From CBDCIS01 sp965217565 (GTDB lineage Bacteria; Chloroflexota; Dehalococcoidia; Lucifugimonadales; CATOSD01), in the NCBI GenBank assembly GCA_965217565.1, contig CBDCIS010000011.1, positions 49,082 to 113,081 on the forward strand: DNA of 64,000 nucleotides, in the 5' to 3' direction. The notes under the pieces are model-generated. The model made no database searches and was not told where the DNA came from. It worked only from the letters and a program-made list of their open reading frames with translations. The first letter of the stretch is position 1. Each line of letters begins with the position of its first letter. Made by a program: the position numbers and the translations under genes. Below, in pieces: positions 50,047 to 59,452 of the stretch.

Positions 50047-50082
50047 TCCCCTCCCGTCAAGGGAGGGGTCAGGGGGTGGGTG
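50047..50082. repeat. CCTCCC-family dispersed repeat
   Basis: CCCCTCCCGTCAAGGGAGGG followed by GTCAGGGGGTGGGTG forms a tight hairpin with a G-rich tail; it is the best-preserved of four related copies in the window. Confidence 0.6.
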
Positions 50083-50195
50083 AACGCGCCGACACCACAC
50101 GGCGACCTACGTCACTCCCATCCTAACCTTCCCCTTCACGGGAAACGAACTTGCCATCTCCTCCAGAAGTGGTTTCATTTTGGTAGGTGGCAAAT

Positions 50196-50271
50196 ATGTA
50201 GAGGCATCCCTTATGGGCGCTCAGGCCCGTTCGACGCGAAGACAGGAGCAACCACAGGGAATTGTCCCTAC
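50196..50271. repeat. Short MITE-like inverted repeat (variant)
   Basis: TGTAGAGGCATCCCTTA at the left and, on the other strand, CGTAGGGACAATTCCCTG at the right are the inner-arm sequences of the 126-bp element, here without the CTGTATC tips. Confidence 0.45.
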
Positions 50272-50390
50272 GCGTCCACGGGCGATGCCTACTCTTCCCC
50301 GAGGTGGGCGGGCCATTATTTGAAATGAGAGTGCCCTTGAGGGCACCCCCACTTCTCAAATTCACTTGCCACTGAGCGCGGCAGTCAAGC

Positions 50391-52208
50391 CTAGCGGTCT
50401 TCCGGCACTTCCTCGAACGAAAGGCCAAAATAAACAGGGTTGCCCGAGTACGAGTAGTTCTTCACGTTCTTGCGCACGCCCACGATTGTGGCGAAGTTGC
50501 CCCATGAGAACAGGGGAACGTCCTCCCACCACCACTCGCCGAACTCGTCGGCTATCCTGGACACCTCAGCGGGGTCTGTGGTGCGTTGCCGCTGCGCCAT
50601 CAGTTCGATGCGCTTGTCGGCCTTCAGGAAGCCGCTTGCCGGGTGCTCCCAGTCGTTCCAGGTTGGAGCGAGCAGGTCCGTCTGGTAGAACGGGTTGAAG
50701 CCGTTGTACATGATGTTGTGCTGCTTCTCCCAGCGCACCTGCACGTGGATGGGCCAGGTGTTCTCCTCCGCGTTCACATTCCACAGCCCGCTGTCCTCTA
50801 GCTGCTGGATGACTACGAGGGTTGCCCTGCCGCCGCTGGACTGTTCGGGAGGGTTGTAGATGTACTTGATCTCCACCGGCGGCTCATACCCCGCCTGCTC
50901 GATGAGACTCCTGGCCTTGTCCAGGTCAACCATGCTGTAGATGTCCCAGCCGGTGTCCCTCCACCAGGTGGTTTGGAACTTGTAGAAGGGGCTCTGGTTG
51001 AGTTCGTACAGGCCGACGGGAGCGCGGCCCTGGAGAATCTCTTCAGGATTCAACGTCCACGCGACGGCCTGGCGCATGAGGTTGTTGTCGAATGGCGGGA
51101 TGGTGGCGTTGAAGGTGGATTCGTTCCGGCCCGTCATGGCGATGAACGGTTCAACGTCGGGGTTGTCGTTCAGCGTGCCTATCTGGTCCAGGCCGGGTGA
51201 CGCGATGTCGTAGCGCCCCGTCAGCAGCCCCGCGAGAGCGGCGGAGGCGTCCGGCACGATGTTGATGTCGATGCCGTCGAAGAAGGGGGTCTTCTTGCCC
51301 GCGTGGAAACTCAGAGGCTCCGTGCGCTCGGCATAGTCTTCGTGCCGCAGCATGGCTATCTTGACGTCCGGCAGCCACTCGTCGAAGCTGAACGGACCGG
51401 TGCCAATGATGTCCGCGTCCTCGAGGCGGGGCTTCTCCTCGCCCTCCGCAAGGTCCTTGTACTTGTACTTGGCGATGATGTCCGCGGGATGAATGACCGC
51501 CTGCCGGGCCTCCGACATGCTCAGGGCCGCCAGCATCGGCGCGAAGGGCTCCGTCAGCTCAATCCTTACGGTCTTGGAGTCGGTCGCCTCTATGGAGTCC
51601 AGAAGGTTCAGGATTCGCTTTCCCCAGACAGTGTCCCAGTGGAACCAGCGATCGAGCGAGGCTACCACGTCGTCGGCGTCCATTATCTGGCCGTCGTGGA
51701 AGGGGACGCCCTCCCTCAACGTGAAAATCCAGGTGGCGCCGCCGTCCTCCGCCGAGAAGGAATCGGCGAGCATGGGCTTGGCATCGAGTGCCTTGTTGAG
51801 GGCAAACAGCTCCTCCATCATCTGGTTGGCGGGGTGCGTAACGGCGCTGATGGTGTCGGACATGGTGTCCATGGTGAAGGGGTTGCCACCCTGTACCGCC
51901 TCCAGCGTGCCGCCGAAGTTATCCTTTGTCATTGCGACGGGCGCGGCGGTTGGAGCCGGGGCCGACGTAGGCTGGGCAACGGGTGCGGCTGTGGCCGCCG
52001 ACGAGGGAATCGTTACCGTCGTCGCCGTAGGCTGCGCGAATCCCGGCGGCGTGGGCACTACCATGGCGGTTGGGGCGGGCTGCTGAGATGACGGCTGCGA
52101 CGCTGGCGCCTCTTCATCCTCGCTCGCGCTGCAGGCAAGCGCGGCCACCAGCATGGTTGCCAGCGCTGCGCCGATTAGCAGCCTGAAACCCTTCCAATTG
52201 GAAAACAT
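50391..52208 (-). CDS. Peptide/solute-binding lipoprotein (second ABC transporter)
   Basis: The 605-residue SBP family 5 lipoprotein has the lipid-anchor Cys26 in VAALAC. A long Pro/Ala/Gln/Thr-rich linker (about 30-100) is followed by the ligand-binding domain (NFGGTLEAVQGG, LREGVPFHDGQIMDADDVVASLDRW, NNLMRQAVAWTLNPEEI). The linker lacks the 19-residue repeats of the first transporter's protein. GGAGGAGAG precedes ATG 52208. It is the first gene of the operon with the amidohydrolase and two permeases. Confidence 0.9.
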   Translation of the reverse strand: MFSNWKGFRLLIGAALATMLVAALACSASEDEEAPASQPSSQQPAPTAMVVPTPPGFAQPTATTVTIPSSAATAAPVAQPTSAPAPTAAPVAMTKDNFGGTLEAVQGGNPFTMDTMSDTISAVTHPANQMMEELFALNKALDAKPMLADSFSAEDGGATWIFTLREGVPFHDGQIMDADDVVASLDRWFHWDTVWGKRILNLLDSIEATDSKTVRIELTEPFAPMLAALSMSEARQAVIHPADIIAKYKYKDLAEGEEKPRLEDADIIGTGPFSFDEWLPDVKIAMLRHEDYAERTEPLSFHAGKKTPFFDGIDINIVPDASAALAGLLTGRYDIASPGLDQIGTLNDNPDVEPFIAMTGRNESTFNATIPPFDNNLMRQAVAWTLNPEEILQGRAPVGLYELNQSPFYKFQTTWWRDTGWDIYSMVDLDKARSLIEQAGYEPPVEIKYIYNPPEQSSGGRATLVVIQQLEDSGLWNVNAEENTWPIHVQVRWEKQHNIMYNGFNPFYQTDLLAPTWNDWEHPASGFLKADKRIELMAQRQRTTDPAEVSRIADEFGEWWWEDVPLFSWGNFATIVGVRKNVKNYSYSGNPVYFGLSFEEVPEDR

Positions 52209-52482
52209 ACTCTCCTCCTCTTCTGCTAGCGAATCAGTAGGCCAGACAATTCGCGCTGCCCGAAAGCAACGCTCCAGCCACTGAAGCAGGCGAACGATTA
52301 CACCAAATCTCGCAATGAAAGTCAATATGTCGATAGTGGTCAGGGGTCTAGGGGCAGGGGTCAGGGTGTCAGTTGGTCTATGCTGGCGCTTGTAAGGCGT
52401 GACGTCAGAACCGGCGCCATCCACCGTAACTCCCCAAAAGCGAGAGTCCGGATGCACCTACGAACATCAACAGCATCGCCTA

Positions 52483-52893
52483 TCAGATAGACCTTGCCCT
52501 GTACGCTCTCGGGATGAGTTGCTGCGTGGACGGGTCAACGGCGAAGCTGAAAATCTCCAGGGTGGTTGCACCAAGCAGGTATTGGCCCTCGGGGCCGAGG
52601 ATGACTGGGCAGGGCAGTTCACGCCCGCCGATGGCGAATCGGGCGAACGCGAGGCCGTACTCCGCGCTTTCGCCACTTGCGAACGTGAATGGCTGCCGTT
52701 CGAGGGGCGCGACGCCAAGCCGGGTCATCAGGGATTCCGACATCATGAAGTGGAGGAACCCGGTATCGACCATTGCGGTCACTGGGGCGAGGTCGCCGCC
52801 ATGCTGATTGCCGACCCCTACTTCAACCTCGAACAATCCCAAGGGTCGTCGCACTCCCTTCACTACGCTCCCCGAAGGTGTTGGCATGTTCAC
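52483..52893 (-). CDS. Retropepsin-like (clan AA) aspartic protease
   Basis: The 136-residue protein has a single aspartic-protease motif VDTG (D43) followed by a flap-like segment, a second strand FARFAIGGRELPCPVILGPEG and the LLGATTLE motif typical of bacterial single-domain retropepsin-like proteases. These act as homodimers. No signal peptide is seen. GTG 52893 is two bases beyond the stop of the SsuD-like gene, so it is coupled to that gene. The substrate is unknown. Confidence 0.72.
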   Translation of the reverse strand: MNMPTPSGSVVKGVRRPLGLFEVEVGVGNQHGGDLAPVTAMVDTGFLHFMMSESLMTRLGVAPLERQPFTFASGESAEYGLAFARFAIGGRELPCPVILGPEGQYLLGATTLEIFSFAVDPSTQQLIPRAYRARSI

Positions 52894-52897
52894 GGTT

Positions 52898-54007
52898 CTA
52901 CTCGTCCGCTGCCATCAAGCGCCTGGCGATGGGGATGACGTCCGCCGCCACCCGGCGGCACTCCTCGACGTGGGGGAAGCCCGACAGTATGAACTCGTCG
53001 ATGCCGAGCCGCCAGTAGCCGAGCAACTCGTTGGCTACCTGCTCGGGGTCTCCGACGATGGCCGTTCCGCAGTTGACGCGGACCGTGGAGATACCGTTCC
53101 AGAGATGGTCTCCCACGCGGTGGTCCGCGATGACCTGCGACTGCGCGCGTTGCCCGACCATAGCCGTTCCCGCGAATATGGCCTGCCGCTGCTCCTTCAC
53201 CACGCCAGCCGCCTGCGACAGCAGGTCTTCTGCCGCGTCCCAGGCTGCCGACTCGGTGCCGCGGACGACCAGGTGAGTTCGCAGACCGAAGGACGCGGGC
53301 CGCCCGGCCTCGTCGAACTTGGCCCTGGCGCGCTCGAAGAACGGCCCAAGCACGTCCTGCGGCAGAATCCAGGCCAGGTACACGTCGGACTGGCGGCCGG
53401 CAAGCTGCAATGCGGCGTCGGACGCGCCGCCCAGGTAGAACTTCGGGCCTTCGCCAATGGGGCCGGGCGAGCAGATCGCGCCGTTCAGTTTGACGTGCTC
53501 GCCATCGAATACCGTCGGCTCCGGCGACTCCCACAGCTTCCGGCAGGCCGCGATGAACTCCTCCGCCCTCGAATACCTGTGGGCGTGGTCGCTGGTCTCT
53601 CCCAGCCGCTCGAAGTCGCCCTGGATGCCCCCGGGCACGATGTTTATGTCTATTCGCCCTCCGCTCAACTGGTCTAGTGTTGCGGCCATCTGCGCGAACA
53701 GGCCTGGGGAGATGAAGCCGGGTCGCAGCGCGATGAGGATACGAATTCGGCTTGTGACCGCGGCGAGCGCGGTCGCCATCGTCCAGGTCTCAGCCAGAGG
53801 TTCGCCCTCGTCGAACAGGCCGTTGGCGAACCGCGTCGGGATGAGCAGAGAGTAGAAGCCCTCGTCCTCAGCGGTCTGAACCACCTCTCTGAGGTAGTCG
53901 AATGTGGGCGGGCGTTCGGCCTGGACGGTGCCTATGTGAGCGCCGTCGCCGTCGATAGGAATGAACCAGGAAAACTTGGGGTCGGGCCGCTGTGTCTGGG
54001 TTGCCAC
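52898..54007 (-). CDS. LLM-class flavin monooxygenase, SsuD-like
   Basis: The 369-residue TIM barrel closely follows alkanesulfonate monooxygenase: FSWFIPIDGDGAHIG at the start, LLIPT, the RILIALRPGFISPGLFAQM strand, GGRIDINIVPGG, and YLGGASDAALQLAGR. It uses FMNH2 and O2 to cleave C-S or related bonds. A flavin reductase and sulfonate transporter are not adjacent. It is downstream of larA on the same strand with a 111-base gap. Confidence 0.87.
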   Translation of the reverse strand: MATQTQRPDPKFSWFIPIDGDGAHIGTVQAERPPTFDYLREVVQTAEDEGFYSLLIPTRFANGLFDEGEPLAETWTMATALAAVTSRIRILIALRPGFISPGLFAQMAATLDQLSGGRIDINIVPGGIQGDFERLGETSDHAHRYSRAEEFIAACRKLWESPEPTVFDGEHVKLNGAICSPGPIGEGPKFYLGGASDAALQLAGRQSDVYLAWILPQDVLGPFFERARAKFDEAGRPASFGLRTHLVVRGTESAAWDAAEDLLSQAAGVVKEQRQAIFAGTAMVGQRAQSQVIADHRVGDHLWNGISTVRVNCGTAIVGDPEQVANELLGYWRLGIDEFILSGFPHVEECRRVAADVIPIARRLMAADE

Positions 54008-54118
54008 GATGTCACCTCACGGAGTCGATTCTTAGGAAGGGGCGAAAGGTAACCTAAACCCTCCCTCTAACGGAAAGGGACAAGACAAAAGGTAGTCTAA
54101 GAGCGTTGAATTGCGCTG

Positions 54119-55405
54119 TCAAGAAATCCGCGCGGCTGGACCACTCAGGTAGGGAATCGTCTGCGGCCCCTGCGGGAGAACGCACAGGCGCGCGTCCGGG
54201 GCGTAGCGGTGAAGCAGTCGCCGGACGGTGGCTTCGATGTCGTCGATAGGCTCGATATGGGCCGCCCTCACCTGCTCCGGCGTCAGGTGACCGGACTTCA
54301 GGTAAACCTCGGCTCGAAGCTGGATCTGCGCCTGGATCTGCACCTGCCACTGGTCGTGGCGGCCATGCTCAGCGGAGCGTATCGTTTCGAGCAGTTCTGC
54401 CGGGCTGCCGCCCTGGGAGAGGATGTCTTTGTAGGCGCCGTGGTCCGGGATGCCGTCCGAGCACTCCGCCGCGCACACGATGGCCCCGCCGTCGCGCACC
54501 ACCTGGGCGGCGGCGGACATGCCCTTGACCGCCTGGTACATGTTCAGGTCCAGCGGATAGCCGCTGTTGGTGGTGATAACGATGTCGAAGGGCTCATCGG
54601 CGGCGCGCATCGCGGCGCGCCGGGCAACGGCGCAGGCCGACCTGTGTACGGCGAGGAGCTCGCCGGCGTAGGCGCTGGTAATCCTGTGCTCACGGTTTAT
54701 GGTTACGTCCACGCTGAAGTCCACGCCCGTCCGGTGGGCTATGTGACGAACGGCGTCGTGTATCGGGTTGCCTTCCGTTATGCCCCAGGTCGAGTTGGGG
54801 TGGCCTATCATCCGGGCGTCGTGCAGCCGCATGGTGGTGTCGAAGCCCGCGAGGCCCGGCGCGACCATCTTGGGGCCACCGCTGAAGCCTGCGAAGAAGT
54901 GTGGCTCCACGAATCCCGTTGTAATCCTGACGTCGCTACTTACCCAGTGACGGTTGAGCCAGATCGGGATGCCATCACTGGTGTCTCCCACGTGGGTGAG
55001 CATGTCCCGGTCAAAGGCGTCGTGGTTGATGACCCGGTAGGACTCGACCACTTCCCGGCCCAGCATGGCCTCCAACTCCGAGCGCGTATTGGCGCGGTGT
55101 GTGCCGGTTGCGACCAGAATCTTGATCCGGTCCGGCGGCACGTGCGCGAGTTCTCTGAGCAGCACGGGGAGCACGGTTGCGCTGGGCATGGGCCGCGTAA
55201 CATCGCAGACGGCAATGGCGACGCTGTCGGTGGCCTGCGCGACCTGGCGCAGCGGAGGCGCGCCGACGGGATTGCGAATCGCGGTGAGCAGCGCGCCGAC
55301 CTGGTCCGGCAATCCGGGAACGTGGCTGGGTTCTATTACCGTGGTCCGGTCGTCCGGCAGATCGACCGTGAGGCCTGAGCGTCCATAGGCGAGGTCAACC
55401 TTCAT
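54119..55405 (-). CDS. larA: LarA-family nickel-dependent racemase/epimerase
   Basis: The 428-residue protein has the LarA catalytic residues at a constant offset from the Lactobacillus enzyme: H103 (ATGTHR), H169 (FVEPHF), K179 (GFSGGPK, the cofactor-attachment Lys) and H195 (RLHDA). LarA homologues racemise or epimerise 2-hydroxyacids with a nickel-pincer nucleotide; the substrate may be lactate or another hydroxyacid. larC is at 32871-34067. It begins 9 bases after the M20-type peptidase stop. Confidence 0.87.
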   Translation of the reverse strand: MKVDLAYGRSGLTVDLPDDRTTVIEPSHVPGLPDQVGALLTAIRNPVGAPPLRQVAQATDSVAIAVCDVTRPMPSATVLPVLLRELAHVPPDRIKILVATGTHRANTRSELEAMLGREVVESYRVINHDAFDRDMLTHVGDTSDGIPIWLNRHWVSSDVRITTGFVEPHFFAGFSGGPKMVAPGLAGFDTTMRLHDARMIGHPNSTWGITEGNPIHDAVRHIAHRTGVDFSVDVTINREHRITSAYAGELLAVHRSACAVARRAAMRAADEPFDIVITTNSGYPLDLNMYQAVKGMSAAAQVVRDGGAIVCAAECSDGIPDHGAYKDILSQGGSPAELLETIRSAEHGRHDQWQVQIQAQIQLRAEVYLKSGHLTPEQVRAAHIEPIDDIEATVRRLLHRYAPDARLCVLPQGPQTIPYLSGPAARIS

Positions 55406-55414
55406 CGGGGCGGC

Positions 55415-56491
55415 TCACGTTCTGAGCAGCGTTTCGCACAGGTGGGCGGCATCGACTAGGTCCGGTATGGTGACGTACTCCCTGACCGTGTGCATCCCAT
55501 GGTCCGCCATGCCAACCACGACCGCGCTGATGCCCTGCGTTCGGAATACGTTCCCGTCCGTGCCGCCGCCGGAGGGCCGCATCGTCGGCTCCAGTCCGAG
55601 GCTTCGCAGCACCGCCATGACGCGCTCCGTGGCCGGGTCGTCGTCGTTTAGAGTGTAGGTCTCGAACTCGGTGTGAAGGTGGGCGTCTATAACGGCGTCG
55701 GGATAGAGTTCGCGGACTTGCTTCGTGGCTTCCGTAATCTGAAGCTGGATGGTGTCGAGGGCTTCCAGGTTGCGGCTTCTGAACTCCCCCCTGACGGTGG
55801 TGTTCTCCGGCACGGCGTTGCGGACCGTGCCGCCTTCAATGGTTCCGATGTTGAAGGTGGTCTCGTCGTCCAAGCGGCCCTGCGGGAGCCTCGAGATTAT
55901 TTCGGACGCTATGCGTATGGCGGACAACCCCTTCTCCGGCTCGACGCCGGCGTGCGCGGCGCGGCCCGTTATCTCTATGTCGAATCCTATGTAGGTGGGG
56001 CTTGCGGACGTAATCTGGCTCGGCGGCCCCTCGCCGTCGAACACAACGGCCTCTTTGGCCCTTATCATGGAGAAGTCGAGGTTGCGCGCTCCCACCAGCC
56101 CTATCTCCTCTTCGCGGGTGAAGGCCACCTGGAACGCTATGTGCGGCGCGTCGTCCTCCTTGATGGACTCCAGCGCCTCGAGGATCGCGGCGACGCCCGC
56201 CTTGCAGTCGCCCCCAAGAATGGTCGTCTCGTCCGTGCGGATGCGGTCGCCCTCGACGCTCGGCTTGATGCCGCGGCCAGGCTCGACCGTATCCATGTGG
56301 GCGGACAGCAGCACGGGGCCTTCGCCGCCGTCGCTGCCGATGACGTTGCCGTAGTCGTCCCTCGCCACCGTAAGGCCCAGCGACTCCAGGCGGGCCACGA
56401 GTTCGACCGCTACGGCCTCTTCCTCGCCGGATGGGCTGTCCATCTTCGCAAGCTCCACGAACGTGTTGACCAGACGCTCTCGGTCTATCAT
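55415..56491 (-). CDS. M20-family metallopeptidase (peptidase T-like)
   Basis: The 358-residue di-zinc peptidase has HMDT (H65, D67), GGDCKAG (D95), EEE (127-129), and a later ADHGMHTVREYV His. A dimerisation insert is present (DIEITGRAAHAG). ATG 56491 with AGAGGAG upstream is chosen over a GTG/ATG farther out. It cleaves small peptides or acylated amino acids. It is the first gene of a unit with larA. Confidence 0.87.
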   Translation of the reverse strand: MIDRERLVNTFVELAKMDSPSGEEEAVAVELVARLESLGLTVARDDYGNVIGSDGGEGPVLLSAHMDTVEPGRGIKPSVEGDRIRTDETTILGGDCKAGVAAILEALESIKEDDAPHIAFQVAFTREEEIGLVGARNLDFSMIRAKEAVVFDGEGPPSQITSASPTYIGFDIEITGRAAHAGVEPEKGLSAIRIASEIISRLPQGRLDDETTFNIGTIEGGTVRNAVPENTTVRGEFRSRNLEALDTIQLQITEATKQVRELYPDAVIDAHLHTEFETYTLNDDDPATERVMAVLRSLGLEPTMRPSGGGTDGNVFRTQGISAVVVGMADHGMHTVREYVTIPDLVDAAHLCETLLRT

Positions 56492-56885
56492 CGCGCTCCT
56501 CTTTGTTGCCCCCATTCCAGGCGGGCGAAGAACAAAATCCGTAGCCGCTCAGTCTAGATGCCACGTAGGGGCAAACCCATGTGGTTGCCCTGCTTGACGT
56601 GCACGGACATCCGTGCTAACATGTCCTCGTAGTCATTCCGCAACGCCGAAGATCACAGGTAGCACATGACCCAGTTTGAGTTTTTCGCGGCTCAACTCTT
56701 CCGGACGTGCAGGCCACTCGCCACAAAGTCTGAATAGTTACCAAAATCTGGGGGCTATTGTATTATGTTCCAATGGAGTGTCAAGCGAGGCGAAGTTGTG
56801 GGTTGGACTCGCGGGCACAAACGTGCTAAACTGTGCGCACAGTTCGTGCGGTTCGGCGAAAACAGGCGACACGGGAGGCGCTTCG
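56492..56885. other. 394-bp divergent intergenic region with repeats
   Basis: This lies between the peptidase (-) and radC (+). It contains half of the MITE-like inner arm (CGTAGGGGCAAACCCATGTG, about 56566-56585), small palindromes around CACGGACATCCGTG (56600-56613), and a segment near 56705-56750 similar to 13328-13372 (CACAAAGTCTGAATAGTTAC). Promoters for both genes should be here but were not resolved. Confidence 0.45.
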
Positions 56886-57737
56886 ATGTCTGACGTAGCT
56901 TTGGCTGGCACGCTGCGGAAAAGCTCGTCGGAACGCTCCAACGGCCATCGTCCCGAGCGGGAGTGGGAAGAGAGTAAACCCGAGGAATACCCCGGTACTT
57001 ACCCCGAGCGTATCAGCCCGCTCGAACATCCAGGAGTTGAACAGCCCGCCAGGTACACCTCTACCATACGCGACCTGCCCCAGGGCGAGAGACCGAGGGA
57101 GCGTCTCAGGGAGTACGGCTCAGCGTCACTCAGCGAGGCCGAGCTTTTGGCGGTACTGCTCAGAACAGGTATGAAGGGCCAAAACGTGGTGGACCTGGCG
57201 AGACGCTTGCTGAAGGAGTTCGGCGGTCTCGCGGGGATGGCCCGCACAAGCTACGCTGAACTCTGCCAAGTCAAAGGAATCAGCGACGCGAAGGCGTGCC
57301 AGCTTCTGTCAGCGCTCGAGGTGGGGCGGCGGTTCCGTTCGCTGACCCCGGAAGACCATGCCAAGATCAATTGCCCGCAGGACGTATTCAACCTGCTCGA
57401 AGGGGAAATGAGCTTCCTGGACCAGGAGAGCCTTCGGGTTCTACTGTTGAACACCAAGAACGCGGTTGTGGGCAAGGAGGAGATATACAAGGGCAGCGTA
57501 AACTCCGCCGCCGTGCGGGTTGCGGAAGTGCTGCGCCCGGCTATTCGGAAAAACTGTCCAAACATCATTATGGTTCACAACCATCCCTCCGGCGACCCGA
57601 CCCCCAGCCCCCAAGACGTGCTTGTTACGAGGAGAATTCGCGCGAGCGCCGAAACTATGGACATCGAACTGCTCGACCACATCGTCATCGGCGGGCGCGC
57701 ATGGGCCAGCCTGAAGGAGCGAGGGCTGGGGTTCTGA
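56886..57737 (+). CDS. radC: RadC family protein (JAB/MPN domain)
   Basis: The 283-residue protein has about 60 disordered, charged N-terminal residues, then the RadC helical domain (ERPRERLREYGSASLSEAELLAVLLRTG) and the metalloprotease-like JAMM motif HNHPSGD with H231, H233 and D244. Despite the name, a role in DNA repair is not established for the family; some members act in mobile-element biology. GGGAGGC precedes ATG 56886. Confidence 0.87.
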   Translation: MSDVALAGTLRKSSSERSNGHRPEREWEESKPEEYPGTYPERISPLEHPGVEQPARYTSTIRDLPQGERPRERLREYGSASLSEAELLAVLLRTGMKGQNVVDLARRLLKEFGGLAGMARTSYAELCQVKGISDAKACQLLSALEVGRRFRSLTPEDHAKINCPQDVFNLLEGEMSFLDQESLRVLLLNTKNAVVGKEEIYKGSVNSAAVRVAEVLRPAIRKNCPNIIMVHNHPSGDPTPSPQDVLVTRRIRASAETMDIELLDHIVIGGRAWASLKERGLGF

Positions 57738-57787
57738 ACGAGGAGGACAGGACATTCTAAACTACCACATTCCACAGGAGGTGTGAT

Positions 57788-58093
57788 ATGCCCAGAGGAG
57801 ACGAACCCCTCGGAGAGATCGCGAGCAGGGTGCTGTTCGAGAACGACCGCGTCAAAATCTGGAACCTTATCGTCGAACCCGGCGAGGCCAGCGACTGGCA
57901 TCTCCACCCAAGAGACTACGTCACAATCGTCGTGGAGGGAGGTAGCCTGACGTCCGAGTACGAGGACGGGACGACGCAACAGAACCCGTCTGACGTGGGC
58001 ACGTGGCGCTACCACGGCGACCACCAGGTGCACAGGGTAATCAACAACTCCGACACGCGCTACATGAACGTGCTGGTAGAGTTGAAGCAGTAG
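57788..58093 (+). CDS. Cupin domain protein
   Basis: This is a 101-residue single cupin. Metal-binding H38 and H40 (SDWHLHPRDY) form motif 1; the second motif region WRYHGDHQVHRV supplies further His. An AGGAGGTG lies ahead of the ATG. Small cupins bind metal and may act as isomerases, sensors or enzyme partners; the function is not assigned. It is convergent with the LLM oxidoreductase gene, 18 bases apart. Confidence 0.75.
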   Translation: MPRGDEPLGEIASRVLFENDRVKIWNLIVEPGEASDWHLHPRDYVTIVVEGGSLTSEYEDGTTQQNPSDVGTWRYHGDHQVHRVINNSDTRYMNVLVELKQ

Positions 58094-58111
58094 GCGCGCA
58101 CGGAGCGGCGA

Positions 58112-59242
58112 TTACCCGAACGCGGGGATGACCTCTTCGCCGAACAGCTTTATCGAACGAAGAACCTTCTTGTGGGGGATCTGGTCGGACTGCATTATTA
58201 GCAGCGTTTGGTCCGCCCCTATCTCTTGGTGGCGCTTGACCGACTGAATGCAACTGTCGGGATTGCCGGCCACGATTACGCCGCGCTCGCACAACAGGTC
58301 GGTCGGCAGTTCGCCCAGCATCGCCCGGGGCACGCCGCCCCCGCCGAGGTCCTGCTCGCCTCCCAGAAAGCGCTGGAAGTTGGGTTTCAGATGGTCCGGC
58401 ACTCCGCCCCACGACTCCAGCAGGCGCTCGTAAGTCTCTTGGCGGTCAGACGAGTATGGCCGGTTCGGGCCAAAGAACTCCTTGATAGCACTCGCGCCAA
58501 GCTCCTGCGCCTCCCTATTGTTGTCCCCGCAGTGCCCCAGCGTGAAGCTCGCCCACTGGTTGTTCACGAACGAGCCCACCGGGTTGGCGCTCTTGATATC
58601 CTCGCGGTACTTGTCAACGTACTGCTTCATACCGGCAGGTGCTCCTGAGCCGAATGACAGCACGCCGATTCCATGCCCGGCCGCCATCTCATAGCTGGAG
58701 GGCTGGGTGCACGCCATCCATATCGGCGGGTGCGGCTGCTGCTTGGGCTTGGGCAGCACCTCGCGGGGAGGGATGTTGTAGAACTTACCCTCCCACTCGA
58801 AATTCCCCTCTGTCCGCCAGATTTCAGGAACCATGCGAAGCGACTCGTCCATGATTTCGCGGGTGTCCCTGGGGTCCACCCCCATGCCAAGCTGCTCATA
58901 GGGACTGCTCCGGCCAACGCCGAACTCGACGCGCCCGCCGGACAGATGGTCAACCATGGCGATCCGTTCGGCAACCTGCGTTGGCCGATGATGGGGTAGG
59001 ATCACAACCCCGAATCCCAGCCGAATTCGCTTCGTCAACCTCGCAAGCGCGGATATTATGACCTCCGGCGCGGATGAGCCGGAGAAGGTGGTGAGGAAGT
59101 GGTGCTCCACGAACCAGAGATAGTCGAAGCCCACCTCGTCCGCAAGCTGGCACTGCTCCAGCGTCTCCTCGATGAGCGCGGTGTAGTCCACCTTGTAATC
59201 GGTGTGGGGCCTCTGCATCTCGTAGAGTAGTCCGAACTTCAT
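58112..59242 (-). CDS. LLM-class flavin-dependent oxidoreductase, bacterial luciferase type
   Basis: The 376-residue TIM barrel has EVGFDYLWFVEHHFLTTFS, the RIRLGFGVVILPHHRPTQVAER strand, LSGGRVEFGVGRSSP and PPIWMACTQPSS, typical of the luciferase alpha-subunit/LadA relatives. ATG 59242 is supported by AGGAG seven bases away. It probably oxidises a substrate with reduced flavin. It is only distantly related to the SsuD-like protein at 52898-54007. Confidence 0.85.
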   Translation of the reverse strand: MKFGLLYEMQRPHTDYKVDYTALIEETLEQCQLADEVGFDYLWFVEHHFLTTFSGSSAPEVIISALARLTKRIRLGFGVVILPHHRPTQVAERIAMVDHLSGGRVEFGVGRSSPYEQLGMGVDPRDTREIMDESLRMVPEIWRTEGNFEWEGKFYNIPPREVLPKPKQQPHPPIWMACTQPSSYEMAAGHGIGVLSFGSGAPAGMKQYVDKYREDIKSANPVGSFVNNQWASFTLGHCGDNNREAQELGASAIKEFFGPNRPYSSDRQETYERLLESWGGVPDHLKPNFQRFLGGEQDLGGGGVPRAMLGELPTDLLCERGVIVAGNPDSCIQSVKRHQEIGADQTLLIMQSDQIPHKKVLRSIKLFGEEVIPAFG

Positions 59243-59452
59243 GGCGTGTCTCCTGGCGGGCGGGCTTTGTCGTCCTGTGGGGTCTGGGGCAAGTCTAATG
59301 ATGCCGCCGCGCGATGTCAAACGCGCCAATGAGCCTCCGCGCGGTTTGCGGACGGCGCCGCGTAGGGATATGATAGCTTGCTGTAGGCAGGACGTCCTTT
59401 CGCGGGACGCGGCATCGAAGTGGTGACATTATCAGTCTATGGAGATAACCTT

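Larger units (their letters stand above)
49990..50390. other. 401-bp gap inside the second transporter operon, with repeats
   Basis: This gap between the binding-protein gene and the amidohydrolase gene holds a CCTCCC repeat (50047-50082), a short inverted repeat related to the MITE-like element (50196-50271), and a GAGAGTGCCC...GGGCACC hairpin near 50328-50348 that may terminate or protect the binding-protein message. No gene is seen. Confidence 0.55.

Noticed and set aside
52399..52938. 179-residue + strand frame
   Set aside because: It is the antisense shadow of the aspartic protease gene, whose DTG motif and family pattern are on the - strand.
56886..57737. RadC as evidence of a defence or integrative element
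   Set aside because: The gene is flanked by metabolic genes with no integrase or attachment site; chromosomal radC is common.
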